A stretch of DNA of 22,626 bases from an uncultured Clostridia bacterium (GTDB lineage Bacteria > Bacillota > Clostridia > UBA1381): the NCBI GenBank assembly GCA_934462945.1, contig CAKSJF010000039.1, positions 1-22,626 of the forward strand. Direction: 5' to 3'. The notes below the pieces were generated by a model. That model was not told the DNA's origin. It ran no database searches and worked only from the letters and a program-made list of their open reading frames with translations. Each line of letters opens with the position of its first letter. Within the stretch, counting starts at the first letter, position 1. The position numbers and the translations under genes are program-made. This document shows positions 6,893-14,754 of the stretch, in pieces.

Positions 6893-8932
6893 TTATGGAA
6901 GCAGATCATAATAATTGACTGTCTCTCCCTTTTCCTTGTTCAAACCAAAATATTCATCCATAATATCCTTTGCAACGCCTGCTGCGTTATAACCCTTTTC
7001 ACCCTTTTCCAGAACCACAGCCACTGCGATTTCCGGATTGTCATACGGTGCAAATGCCACAAAGAGCGCGTTATTTGCTTTGTCCTTTCCGACCTGTGCA
7101 GTACCGGTTTTTCCGGCAAGTTCAATCGGATAATTGGCAAAGGTTTTACTTGCCGAGCCTTCATCTACCACACCGTACATACCCTCGCGGACAGCCTTTA
7201 GCGTGCTTTCCTGAATCTCTGCCTGATTTAATACATTTGCTTTGGTTTCCGAAACAACGCTTCCGTCCTCCGAGGACCGAATGCTTTTAATCAGATGCGG
7301 TTGGTATCTTGTTCCTCCGTTTGCGATCATAGCAATATAATTTGCAAGCTGAATCGGCGTAAAGAAAGAATAAGACTGACCAATGGAGGTTTGGATAACG
7401 TCACCCGGATACCATTTCTGATCTTCGGGGGTTGTGCCGATTTTTTCTTTATATGCCGGGCTGGACATCTGTCCGGCCGCTTCGTCCGGAAGTTCAATTC
7501 CTGTCCTTTCGCCCAGTCCGTATTCTGCCGCATACCGATCCATTTCATCAATTCCGGTTAATCTTCCGGCTTCATAGAAATAACAGTTGCAGGAGTTTTT
7601 GATTGCCTGCGTCACATTCTGCGGACCGTGCGTCCGGTGTGATTCAGACCAGATCCAGCATTTTGGTTTGTAGTCTGCATAATAGTCATAAATACCGTTG
7701 CAGACAATTTGTTGGTTTAACGTGACTGCACCGCTTTCCAGTGCAGAAATTGCAATGAGCGGTTTTAGGGTCGATCCGGGGGTATACGTACCGCTGATTG
7801 CCCTGTTCCAGATTGGTTTTGCGCTGTTTTGCACCAGTTCCGCGTAATCCTGGTTAAAGCTTGCCGGGTTATAGGTCGGATAGTTTGCCATTGCCAAAAC
7901 GTCCCCGTTTGTCACATCTAAAACGACTACCGCACCGGCGTCCGCGGTTGAAATCTGTGCTACATGCTTTGCCAGAGATTCCTCTGCTGCTTTTTGTAAA
8001 TCGGTGTCGATGGTTAAAACAGCATAATTTCCAGGGATTGCAGAAATGCTGGAAACCTCGTCCGAAGCACCAATATCCCGGATTACATTCGTTTTTCCGT
8101 CTGTACCGCGCAGATTCTTTTCCAATACCTTTTCAATGCCGCGCTTTCCGATCAGATCGTTAAAGCCGTAGCCGTCATTTTTCATTTCCTGGTATTCCTC
8201 GGCATTCATTTTTCCGATTCCACCCAGAATATGCGCTGCCAGTGTTCCGTTTTCATAGGTTCGGTAGTATTCCTTTACAACAGACACTCCTTGAAATTCA
8301 TTCTGACGTTCCTTAATTTGAGTGACTGTCTCCATGGAAACATCCTCTGCAACGGTATATGCATTTACAGCGGAAAAGCCGCCTAATGCTGCGTCATACC
8401 GAAATCCGATCAGCCGGCGGAGATCCTCCGGCGAGAATCCGTCCTCAATAGAATACACATGATCCTTATAATAGGTAATAATTTCCTCTGCCGACATATC
8501 CTTTGTGATTTTTTTTCGCTCAGAAAACCATTTTTCCTTTTCATCTTCTGTGCTGCCATCCCCGTTTTCATCCTGAAAAGAAAATTCAAACGGCGGATTT
8601 TGAGAGATCGGCAGCTGATCCTGATACGGACTTCCGGTATTCTCTAACAAATGTAAAAGCTTTAAAAGCATTTGATTTAATTCATTATTGGGAAGTCCGG
8701 TTTTTTTCACCTGGATAGAATATCCCATCCGGTTAGAAACCAACGGACGTCCGTACCGGTCTAAAATTTCTCCGCGCGGCGCTTTTTCCACAGTCGTTGA
8801 GCTGACCTTTTGCTGGGACATCTGATAATAGCTTTCTCCATGGATTGCCTGCATCGAAAATAAACGCAGCAAAATCAGCACAAGCATCAGAGCTACCGCA
8901 ACATAAATTGCCGTCAGTCTTTTTTTATTCAT
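6893..8932 (-). CDS. mrdA: Class B penicillin-binding protein 2 (elongasome transpeptidase)
   Basis: This 679-residue membrane-anchored D,D-transpeptidase cross-links peptidoglycan during sidewall growth, working with MreBCD and RodA. There is a single transmembrane anchor at residues 6-27, then the PBP dimerisation region beginning APRGEILDRYGRPL (51-64), and a C-terminal transpeptidase domain. All three active-site motifs are intact: STLK (387-390, nucleophile Ser387), SCN (447-449) and KTGT (608-611). Residues 85-165 form an acidic, charged insert. The gene is last in the mreBCD run and its ATG overlaps the mreD stop as ATGA, indicating translational coupling. The context favours the elongation PBP2 over a division or sporulation class B PBP such as PBP3 or SpoVD. 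No RodA homologue is in the window. Confidence 0.95.
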   Translation of the reverse strand: MNKKRLTAIYVAVALMLVLILLRLFSMQAIHGESYYQMSQQKVSSTTVEKAPRGEILDRYGRPLVSNRMGYSIQVKKTGLPNNELNQMLLKLLHLLENTGSPYQDQLPISQNPPFEFSFQDENGDGSTEDEKEKWFSERKKITKDMSAEEIITYYKDHVYSIEDGFSPEDLRRLIGFRYDAALGGFSAVNAYTVAEDVSMETVTQIKERQNEFQGVSVVKEYYRTYENGTLAAHILGGIGKMNAEEYQEMKNDGYGFNDLIGKRGIEKVLEKNLRGTDGKTNVIRDIGASDEVSSISAIPGNYAVLTIDTDLQKAAEESLAKHVAQISTADAGAVVVLDVTNGDVLAMANYPTYNPASFNQDYAELVQNSAKPIWNRAISGTYTPGSTLKPLIAISALESGAVTLNQQIVCNGIYDYYADYKPKCWIWSESHRTHGPQNVTQAIKNSCNCYFYEAGRLTGIDEMDRYAAEYGLGERTGIELPDEAAGQMSSPAYKEKIGTTPEDQKWYPGDVIQTSIGQSYSFFTPIQLANYIAMIANGGTRYQPHLIKSIRSSEDGSVVSETKANVLNQAEIQESTLKAVREGMYGVVDEGSASKTFANYPIELAGKTGTAQVGKDKANNALFVAFAPYDNPEIAVAVVLEKGEKGYNAAGVAKDIMDEYFGLNKEKGETVNYYDLLP

Positions 8933-9435
8933 ATCCGGTTCCTCCTCAGCTTATGCTTTTGGTCGGAAAGCGTTTTTTTCAAAAGCGGATAGAAAATCAG
9001 ACTGACAACCGTGTTATAGCATGCCGTCCAGACAATAATTCCGCCTGCCGCCTGCCGAAACGAAATTCCAAGGCTTTGAAATACAAATAAATAATAAAAC
9101 GCTTCTGATAAAAAGCTCAAAATAAACGCTGCGGCAGCGGCAAATAAAAAATGATTTTTATTTACCAAAAATCCTGCAATCTGCAACAAAAGCACACAAT
9201 AGAAGAATGCAAGCAAATGTACACCAAACGCATGACTTGCGCAAATGTCCAAAAGAAAGCCACAGCATCCTCCTACGACTAAGGAATAGAACACATCCTT
9301 TTCAAGCGCAGCATAGCATACGGTCAAAGCAAGCAGAAAGTTGGGTGCAATACCGCTGATGGAAAAAAATCTTGCAAAGCATATCTGTAAAAAGGCAATG
9401 CAAAAAATCCATCCGGCAAGCTTTAAATGCTTCAT
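8929..9435 (-). CDS. mreD: Rod shape-determining protein MreD
   Basis: MreD is a small integral membrane protein of the elongasome. This 168-residue protein is almost entirely hydrophobic, with about five predicted membrane segments, and ends in a basic KKTLSDQKHKLRRNRI tail. MreD sequences diverge quickly, so identification rests on size, hydrophobicity, motifs such as FLLDICASHAFGVHLLAF, and position between mreC and PBP2. The start ATG overlaps the mreC stop (ATGA), and its Shine-Dalgarno sequence GGAGGTG is provided by the last codons of mreC (Pro-Glu-Val). It overlaps PBP2 in the same way. Confidence 0.92.
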   Translation of the reverse strand: MKHLKLAGWIFCIAFLQICFARFFSISGIAPNFLLALTVCYAALEKDVFYSLVVGGCCGFLLDICASHAFGVHLLAFFYCVLLLQIAGFLVNKNHFLFAAAAAFILSFLSEAFYYLFVFQSLGISFRQAAGGIIVWTACYNTVVSLIFYPLLKKTLSDQKHKLRRNRI

Positions 9436-10469
9436 TCGTAGTCCACCTCCGGATCAAAGCCAAGATCCTCCGGGATTGTCTCCTCTGTCGGCGCTGTTGT
9501 TGGCTCTGGTGTTTTGGAGGGCTTTCTGGTCGGTGTATCATCAGCAGACGGCGTCTCGGTTGGTTCAGGCGTTGCTGTCGGCTGCGGAGTCGGCTTTTGC
9601 GTGGGTTCCGGCATATACTCTATTTCAACCTGTGCACGGTCGTATATTTTTGGATCCCAGGATTTAACCACTAAAACCTCATAAAGGCTGTCAAAATCCA
9701 CAGACGGCTTGACAATTGCCTCGGTCAGCTCGCCAGTGTTGTCCGTTTCCACACTTACAACCTTTCCAACCGAAAGACCGGCAGGATAAATTCCCCCTAA
9801 ACCGGAGGTTTCCAAAAGATCGCCGGTAATAATGGTACTGTTTTTTGAAATATAGGAAAGCCGGCACTCACGGTTTTTCAAAAGCTGCACATCGCCCTCT
9901 ACCAAACCGACATCTCCGGTTCTTGAAAGCTTGATTCCTAAGGATTGATTGCTGTCTAAAAGCGTGGATACCTTTGCCCAGTTAAAGCCGACCTCACATA
10001 CCTGTCCCACGACACCGGCATCTGTCATAACAACATCCGATACCTGAATGCCGTTTCGTGTCCCTTTATTGATCGTCAACGTGTAAAACCAGTTGTTTGG
10101 TTCGTAGGCAATAATTTTTGCCGGTACTGTCTCGCAGGTTTCTAAATCGTCCGTGAGCTGCAAAAGCTTTTTTAATCTGGTATTTTCACGCTTGTATTCC
10201 TCTGCACTTTTGTTTTCCTTTTTTACAGTTTCAAGCTCTAATCTTAGTTGCTCATTCTCTTTCTGAAAATTCCTTGCGTTTTTTAAAAAGGACGCAAATT
10301 CCTGCACCGGATGAATCACAGATGAAACTGCACTTTCGCAGGGAGTTAAAACGGTATTCACAGCATTAGAAACCGGATTGTTTCCCAGTCTTGAAAGAAT
10401 TACCACAGCTGCGGCAACCGCTGTTACAGATGAAAACAGCACAATGATTTTTTTCTTTTTGATGGACAT
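9432..10469 (-). CDS. mreC: Rod shape-determining protein MreC with a Pro/Thr-rich extracellular tail
   Basis: MreC is the bitopic scaffold that couples MreB to PBP2 outside the membrane. The 345-residue protein has a basic N terminus and one transmembrane segment (about 8-27), a coiled coil (about 62-105), and the usual beta-barrel domain (about 110-275) with motifs such as WFYTLTINKGTRNGI and GIYPAGLSVGKV. Residues 287-345 form an extra low-complexity tail rich in Pro, Thr and Glu with three PEPT units; this is not part of the MreC core fold and should lie outside the membrane. The ATG is preceded at short distance by AAAGGGAA, a slightly tight spacing. It follows mreB by 19 nt and overlaps mreD by 4 nt. 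Confidence 0.95.
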   Translation of the reverse strand: MSIKKKKIIVLFSSVTAVAAAVVILSRLGNNPVSNAVNTVLTPCESAVSSVIHPVQEFASFLKNARNFQKENEQLRLELETVKKENKSAEEYKRENTRLKKLLQLTDDLETCETVPAKIIAYEPNNWFYTLTINKGTRNGIQVSDVVMTDAGVVGQVCEVGFNWAKVSTLLDSNQSLGIKLSRTGDVGLVEGDVQLLKNRECRLSYISKNSTIITGDLLETSGLGGIYPAGLSVGKVVSVETDNTGELTEAIVKPSVDFDSLYEVLVVKSWDPKIYDRAQVEIEYMPEPTQKPTPQPTATPEPTETPSADDTPTRKPSKTPEPTTAPTEETIPEDLGFDPEVDYE

Positions 10470-10488
10470 TTCCCTTTTTCACATCCTG

Positions 10489-11514
10489 TTATCTTTGGTA
10501 TTGAATATTGGAGCGTTCTAAAATATGCGGATCTAAAAACGCGTCCTTTGTGCCGAGCGCTGTGCAGTCCATTGCTTCCTCGGCAACTCTTGTCTGAATC
10601 CCGGTCATAGAGGTGATCAGCTGATCCAGATTCCGAAGTTTTGCACCGCCGCCGGTTAAGAGGATTCCTCCCTCCATCACGTCTCCGGCAAGCTCCGGCG
10701 GTGTCTCCTCCAGGGTTTGCTGGATGGCGGAGATAATTTCCTTTACCGGCTCTGTCAGTGCCTGGCGAACCTCGCCTGCGGTGATGACTGTATTCTTTGG
10801 AAGTCCGGAGGAGGTGTCTCTGCCTTTCATTTCAAAGCTCCCTTCCCCGTCATACGGAAGTACAGAACCGATTTCTATTTTGATTTCCTCTGCGGTTCTC
10901 TCGCCGATTGCAAGTGCATATTCCTGTTTTATAAATGATGTAATGGCATGATCAATTGCATTTCCTGCCGTCCGGAGCGACCGGGACACCACAATTCCGC
11001 CTAATGACAAAACTGCAATTTCTGTTGTTCCGCCGCCAAGATCGATCACCATGTGTCCGACCGGCTCTTTTACGTCGACGCCTGCGCCGATTGCTGCTGA
11101 CATCGGCTCCTCCAGAAGCACAACATCCTTTGCACCCGACTGCATCACTGCGTCCTCTACCGCACGTTTTTCAACGTTGGTAATTCCGGAAGGTACACAA
11201 ACCATCACATGCGGTTTGAAAAACAGACTTTTCTTTCCCAATGCCTGGCGAAGCAGAATCCGGATCATTTCATGGGCAATGTCAAAATCGGCAATCACTC
11301 CATCCCGCATCGGTCGGATTGCAATAATATTATCCGGTGTTCTTCCCAGCATCTCATTTGCCTGATTACCGACTGCAAGCACCTGTCCCTCGGTTTTATC
11401 GATCGCCACTACGGACGGCTCGCGTACCACAATTCCCTGATCCGGCAGAAATACACGCGTATTCGCTGTCCCCAGATCAATTCCTATCTTTTTTCCCAGC
11501 TGAAACCGGCTCAT
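10489..11514 (-). CDS. mreB: Rod shape-determining protein MreB (actin homologue)
   Basis: MreB forms membrane-associated filaments that orient sidewall synthesis. The 341-residue protein has the actin/Hsp70 nucleotide-binding motifs in order: the phosphate 1 loop GIDLGTANTRVF (about 11-22), the phosphate 2 region MVIDLGGGTTEIAV (about 156-169), and the late adenosine motif GGILLTGGGAKL (about 283-294). Length matches the family. The ATG at 11514 is preceded by GGAGG at 6 nt, and the coding region overlaps the end of maf by 38 nt. The actin-type fold, length and position before mreC leave little doubt. A paralogue such as Mbl cannot be excluded if the genome has several copies. Confidence 0.97.
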   Translation of the reverse strand: MSRFQLGKKIGIDLGTANTRVFLPDQGIVVREPSVVAIDKTEGQVLAVGNQANEMLGRTPDNIIAIRPMRDGVIADFDIAHEMIRILLRQALGKKSLFFKPHVMVCVPSGITNVEKRAVEDAVMQSGAKDVVLLEEPMSAAIGAGVDVKEPVGHMVIDLGGGTTEIAVLSLGGIVVSRSLRTAGNAIDHAITSFIKQEYALAIGERTAEEIKIEIGSVLPYDGEGSFEMKGRDTSSGLPKNTVITAGEVRQALTEPVKEIISAIQQTLEETPPELAGDVMEGGILLTGGGAKLRNLDQLITSMTGIQTRVAEEAMDCTALGTKDAFLDPHILERSNIQYQR

Positions 11515-12103
11515 ATGATTCCTCCATTAAATTCAGATTAAATTCCTTTAAAAATACCTGATTCAGTTTTGCAAGCGGCAGACCGACAATATTATTGTAA
11601 TCTCCCTCAATTTTTTCAACCAGCACCGCGCCAACCCCCTGGATTCCGTATGCGCCTGCCTTATCGTACGGTTCGCAGGTATTTAAGTAATCCGCAATGA
11701 TCTCGTCTGTCAGACTAAAAAATTTTACACGCGATTTTTCGTGGCTGCACACGGTGTACCCGTCTTTTGCGCGCATAATGCAGAATCCGGTATAAACCTC
11801 GTGCCAATTGCCGGAAAGCGACCGGAGCATGCGTTCTGCATCCTGGCGATCCTTTGGTTTACCCAAAATCTCTCCGTCAAGGCATACAACTGTATCTGCG
11901 GAAATCAGATAACAATCTTTCTGTAACATCTGATAGCTTGCCGTTGCTTTTAATAAAGCCAACTCCTGCACATATAGCTCCGGTGAATCATTTTTGACAC
12001 AGCTTTCATCCGCGTTGGACACCAGAATATCAAACCGAAGTCCTAATTGCTCTAAAAGCTCCTTTCTGCGCGGAGACGCAGACGCTAAAACAAATTTTTT
12101 CAT
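11477..12103 (-). CDS. maf: Maf-family nucleoside triphosphate pyrophosphatase
   Basis: Maf proteins hydrolyse dTTP, UTP or modified nucleotides to the monophosphate and in Bacillus affect septum formation. The N-terminal signature LASASPRRKELLEQLGL (about 6-22), the SADTVV motif (about 68-73) followed by LGKPKDRQDAERML, and the YTGF motif are all present. The 208-residue length is slightly above the usual 185-200 because of a C-terminal tail (about 185-208) that overlaps the start of mreB. AGAGGAAA lies before the ATG. A maf gene directly before mreBCD is a common Firmicutes arrangement. Confidence 0.95.
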   Translation of the reverse strand: MKKFVLASASPRRKELLEQLGLRFDILVSNADESCVKNDSPELYVQELALLKATASYQMLQKDCYLISADTVVCLDGEILGKPKDRQDAERMLRSLSGNWHEVYTGFCIMRAKDGYTVCSHEKSRVKFFSLTDEIIADYLNTCEPYDKAGAYGIQGVGAVLVEKIEGDYNNIVGLPLAKLNQVFLKEFNLNLMEESYEPVSAGKKDRN

Positions 12104-12147
12104 ATTGAATTTCCTCTAATTTCTATCATAACCGTTTTATTCTCAAT

Positions 12148-14199
12148 TTATTCCACACCGCGGAAATAGTGTCCGCGTGTAAAGGTATTTTCCTTTAGGG
12201 GGACGACCGGTTTTCCGTCTAATGCGTCCAGATAACGTTTTAACAGCATTCTGCATTCTGCGCCGGATTCCACCGTAAAGTGGAGTCTATAGAAGGATGC
12301 CGGAACTTTTTTTAATTCTGAAAGACGGTCTGCCATATCAATCGGTTTGGAATTTAATAAAATCCGATGGCAGGCAGAATCGCATATCAGCGGAAAGCGC
12401 TCCTTTTGCCGATCCTCCAATGCACATCCAATTGGCTTGCAGATTCCGGCACAAGCCTTGGACGGACAGTTTTCCATCACCATTAAAGGAACTCTGCCAT
12501 ATACAAATAACTCTAACGGTATCACTCCGGAAAGCTCTGAAAGCTCATGCGCATTTAATTCCACCGACGGCATGACGCTATCAAGTCTTTGATAATGTCG
12601 GATTGACGCGTTATTGTAGAGATTTAAGCGAAAATCCCCGTAATACTTTTGATCCGGATATTTTGCAAGCTGTGAAAAATGAGAGATCAAAACTCCATCC
12701 GTCAGAACTGAAACCGACTTGCCGTCATCCCGGTCAATCGCCGGTAAAGCTGTGACATATTCAACAGAATCACGCTTTGGAAGTGTTGAAAGGACAGCCG
12801 CCGGAGCGTATAACCGGCAAACCGGAAATTCTAACGCAGCGTCCGCCTGCTCTTTCGTATAGGCAAAAACCGTTAATTTTGGTTTTGAAACCTTTTGCTT
12901 TGGAAAAACAATGTTCGGCAACGGGTTTTCTTTGCGTTCCTCACGTTCTGTCCGCAGAACATTTAAATGTTCGACAGCTTTTCTCCGAACCTCATTTAGC
13001 TCCCGGATAGGAAGTACAATTCCATCCTTTAAATCTATAGATGTTTGCTCTGCTTCATAAGGGGTATTTCCTAATTTATTTAATTGTTCTGCAAGTCTCT
13101 CCCGGTCAAGCGGACGATTATTGGCAATTTCCGAACAGACAGTGCCTGTTTCTGTAACGCTGTGTCCGTCCTGATCCGACATGGTCAAAACCAGCGGTTT
13201 TCCGGTTTTTAAAACAGCTGAAAGCTTTACCGGAATTTTTTTAACTTCTTCCCTGCACCGCCGGATGGCTTCTTCGGTATATGAACCACCGGCAGTATTT
13301 CCCGGCGTCTGATAGCTCATCATCGCACCGGAAATCTGATCTTTCCAATATCCGTCGGTAAAACCGCTGCGGCAAAATGCATCCGCAAGCTGTTTTTTCT
13401 CCTGTTCATTTGCCGGACGGACTTCATCTATGCATTTCCGATATACACCAACAACGGTCGAAACATATTCCGGACGTTTTAATCTGCCTTCAATTTTCAG
13501 TGAGGTAATCCCTATTTTGTCAAGTTCTCTTAACTCGTCCGCCAGGCATAAATCCTTTGGACTTAGTAAGTATCCCTGTTTTTTCTTTTTTTCGCCGTCA
13601 AATAATGTGTACGGCAGCCTGCACGGCTGGGCACAAAGTCCGCGGTTTCCGCTTCTTCCGCCAATCATGCTGCTCATCAGGCATTGACCGGAATAGCACA
13701 TACATAATGCGCCATGTACAAACACCTCAAGCTCCGCATGTGTATTTTCCGCAATCTTTTTAACTGCCTTCCGGCTCAATTCTCTTGAAAGAACCACACG
13801 TGAAAAACCCAGATTTTCCAAATAGCGTACACCCTCAAGCGACGCTACTGTCATTTGGGTACTGGCATGGAGCGGAAGTTGTGGAAAGGCTTGATGAACG
13901 GATTCAGCCATACCGATATCCTGAATAATTACAGCGTCAACCCCCATCCGATTCAATGTTCCGATATAAGCCAAAAAAGCCGCAGCCTCTTTTTCTTTGA
14001 TCAGAGTGTTTGCCGCGACATGCACTGCCACCCCATAAAGGTGACAGTAATCAATCCATTCTTTCATTTGTTCCGGCGAAAAATTGTCCGCCGTCCGGCG
14101 TGCTGAAAATTCTGTTCCGCCGATATAAACAGCATCTGCGCCGCTATGCACAGCGGCGCGCAATGCCTGATATGAGCCTGCCGGCGCAAGTAATTCCAT
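12148..14199 (-). CDS. U32-family protein with DUF3656-type architecture (RlhA/YdcP-like, probable RNA-modification enzyme)
   Basis: The 683-residue protein begins MELLAPAGSYQALRAAVHSG, a typical U32 TIM-barrel start. The U32 signature is clear at 158-176: EVFVHGALCMCYSGQCLMS, with further cysteines at 189 and 193. The middle region and a second cysteine-rich cluster near 580-620 fit the long U32 form that includes E. coli RlhA (YdcP). Members were first called collagenases, but several are now known to hydroxylate tRNA or 23S rRNA bases with an iron-sulfur cluster bound by conserved cysteines. I therefore infer an RNA hydroxylase rather than a peptidase, with the RNA target unknown. AAAGGA lies 6 nt before the ATG. 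It sits between zapA and maf. Confidence 0.88.
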   Translation of the reverse strand: MELLAPAGSYQALRAAVHSGADAVYIGGTEFSARRTADNFSPEQMKEWIDYCHLYGVAVHVAANTLIKEKEAAAFLAYIGTLNRMGVDAVIIQDIGMAESVHQAFPQLPLHASTQMTVASLEGVRYLENLGFSRVVLSRELSRKAVKKIAENTHAELEVFVHGALCMCYSGQCLMSSMIGGRSGNRGLCAQPCRLPYTLFDGEKKKKQGYLLSPKDLCLADELRELDKIGITSLKIEGRLKRPEYVSTVVGVYRKCIDEVRPANEQEKKQLADAFCRSGFTDGYWKDQISGAMMSYQTPGNTAGGSYTEEAIRRCREEVKKIPVKLSAVLKTGKPLVLTMSDQDGHSVTETGTVCSEIANNRPLDRERLAEQLNKLGNTPYEAEQTSIDLKDGIVLPIRELNEVRRKAVEHLNVLRTEREERKENPLPNIVFPKQKVSKPKLTVFAYTKEQADAALEFPVCRLYAPAAVLSTLPKRDSVEYVTALPAIDRDDGKSVSVLTDGVLISHFSQLAKYPDQKYYGDFRLNLYNNASIRHYQRLDSVMPSVELNAHELSELSGVIPLELFVYGRVPLMVMENCPSKACAGICKPIGCALEDRQKERFPLICDSACHRILLNSKPIDMADRLSELKKVPASFYRLHFTVESGAECRMLLKRYLDALDGKPVVPLKENTFTRGHYFRGVE

Positions 14200-14213
14200 A
14201 AGCCGTCCTTTCT

Positions 14214-14236
14214 ATGTAAAGCTTAATTCTTTACAT
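14214..14236. repeat. Inverted repeat, 8-bp arms, between zapA and the U32 gene
   Basis: Arms atgtaaag (14214-14221) and ctttacat (14229-14236) are exact reverse complements around 7 nt, starting at the zapA stop codon. No T tract follows on the minus strand, so it is not an obvious terminator. The TGTAAA/TTTACA core recurs in the zapA leader. Confidence 0.5.
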
Positions 14237-14649
14237 TATTGCTGTAGTGTTGCTCCGTCGTATTTATCATGCTTTGTGTATTCCCGATGTGTTCTTTTTT
14301 CCTGACTTCCAAGCTTTAACTGATTGATTTCTTTCTGTAGCTTTTTAATGGTTGCAGTTGCGTTCGACAATTCCTTAGAATACTCCACCAGCTGGCTGCG
14401 GATGCTGTCTGCCTCTGCCTCCTGTGCCTGCTGTGCTGAAAGCTTCATCGCTGTCAGATCATCACAGAAATTTAAAGCTGTCAAAACAGCCGCATCCTCA
14501 TAACTCAGACGCGGATTGGAACGCTTTAATTCTTTCATTTTAGCGTCCACCTTTTCTGCAACCTTGGCAATATAGTTTGCTTCCTCCGTTCCGGAAACCA
14601 AGTTAAACACTCTTCCTAAAATTTCAACACGTATTTTATTATTTGTCAT
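14236..14649 (-). CDS. zapA: Cell division protein ZapA
   Basis: ZapA bundles FtsZ filaments and stabilises the Z ring. The 137-residue cytoplasmic protein has the typical N-terminal domain, IRVEILGRVFNLVSG followed by YIAKVAEKVDAKM, and the segment YEDAAVLTALNFCDDL. This leads into a long C-terminal coiled coil (about 75-125) with heptad-like Leu/Ile spacing, and a polar tail. It is somewhat longer than the roughly 85-residue Bacillus protein, mostly because of the extended coiled coil. It is the first gene of the minus-strand cluster, directly after a strong promoter, and is followed 36 nt later by the U32 gene. Confidence 0.93.
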   Translation of the reverse strand: MTNNKIRVEILGRVFNLVSGTEEANYIAKVAEKVDAKMKELKRSNPRLSYEDAAVLTALNFCDDLTAMKLSAQQAQEAEADSIRSQLVEYSKELSNATATIKKLQKEINQLKLGSQEKRTHREYTKHDKYDGATLQQ

Positions 14650-14669
14650 GATAAAAGCACCCCTGTAAA

Positions 14670-14696
14670 GTAAATATATTTACGCTTGTGTAAATC
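14670..14696. repeat. Overlapping GTAAA/TTTAC palindromes in the zapA leader
   Basis: gtaaatatatttac (14670-14683) is a perfect 14-bp palindrome, and its right half is shared with a second dyad, tttac...gtaaa (14679-14694). They lie between the zapA promoter and its start codon, so they could be an operator or a leader-RNA structure. They are AT-rich and short, so chance is possible. Confidence 0.4.
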
Positions 14697-14717
14697 TTTC
14701 TTTTATTAACATATTCT

Positions 14718-14746
14718 ATTATACTACGTTTTTTTCAATAAATCAA
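14718..14746 (-). promoter_or_regulatory. Sigma-A-like promoter upstream of zapA
   Basis: On the minus strand, TTGATT (14746-14741) and a perfect TATAAT (14723-14718) are separated by 17 bp. Expected transcription start is about 60 nt before the zapA ATG, leaving a leader that contains short palindromes. This is the likely main promoter for zapA, the U32 gene, maf and the mre genes. Confidence 0.7.
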
Positions 14747-14754
14747 CATTATTT

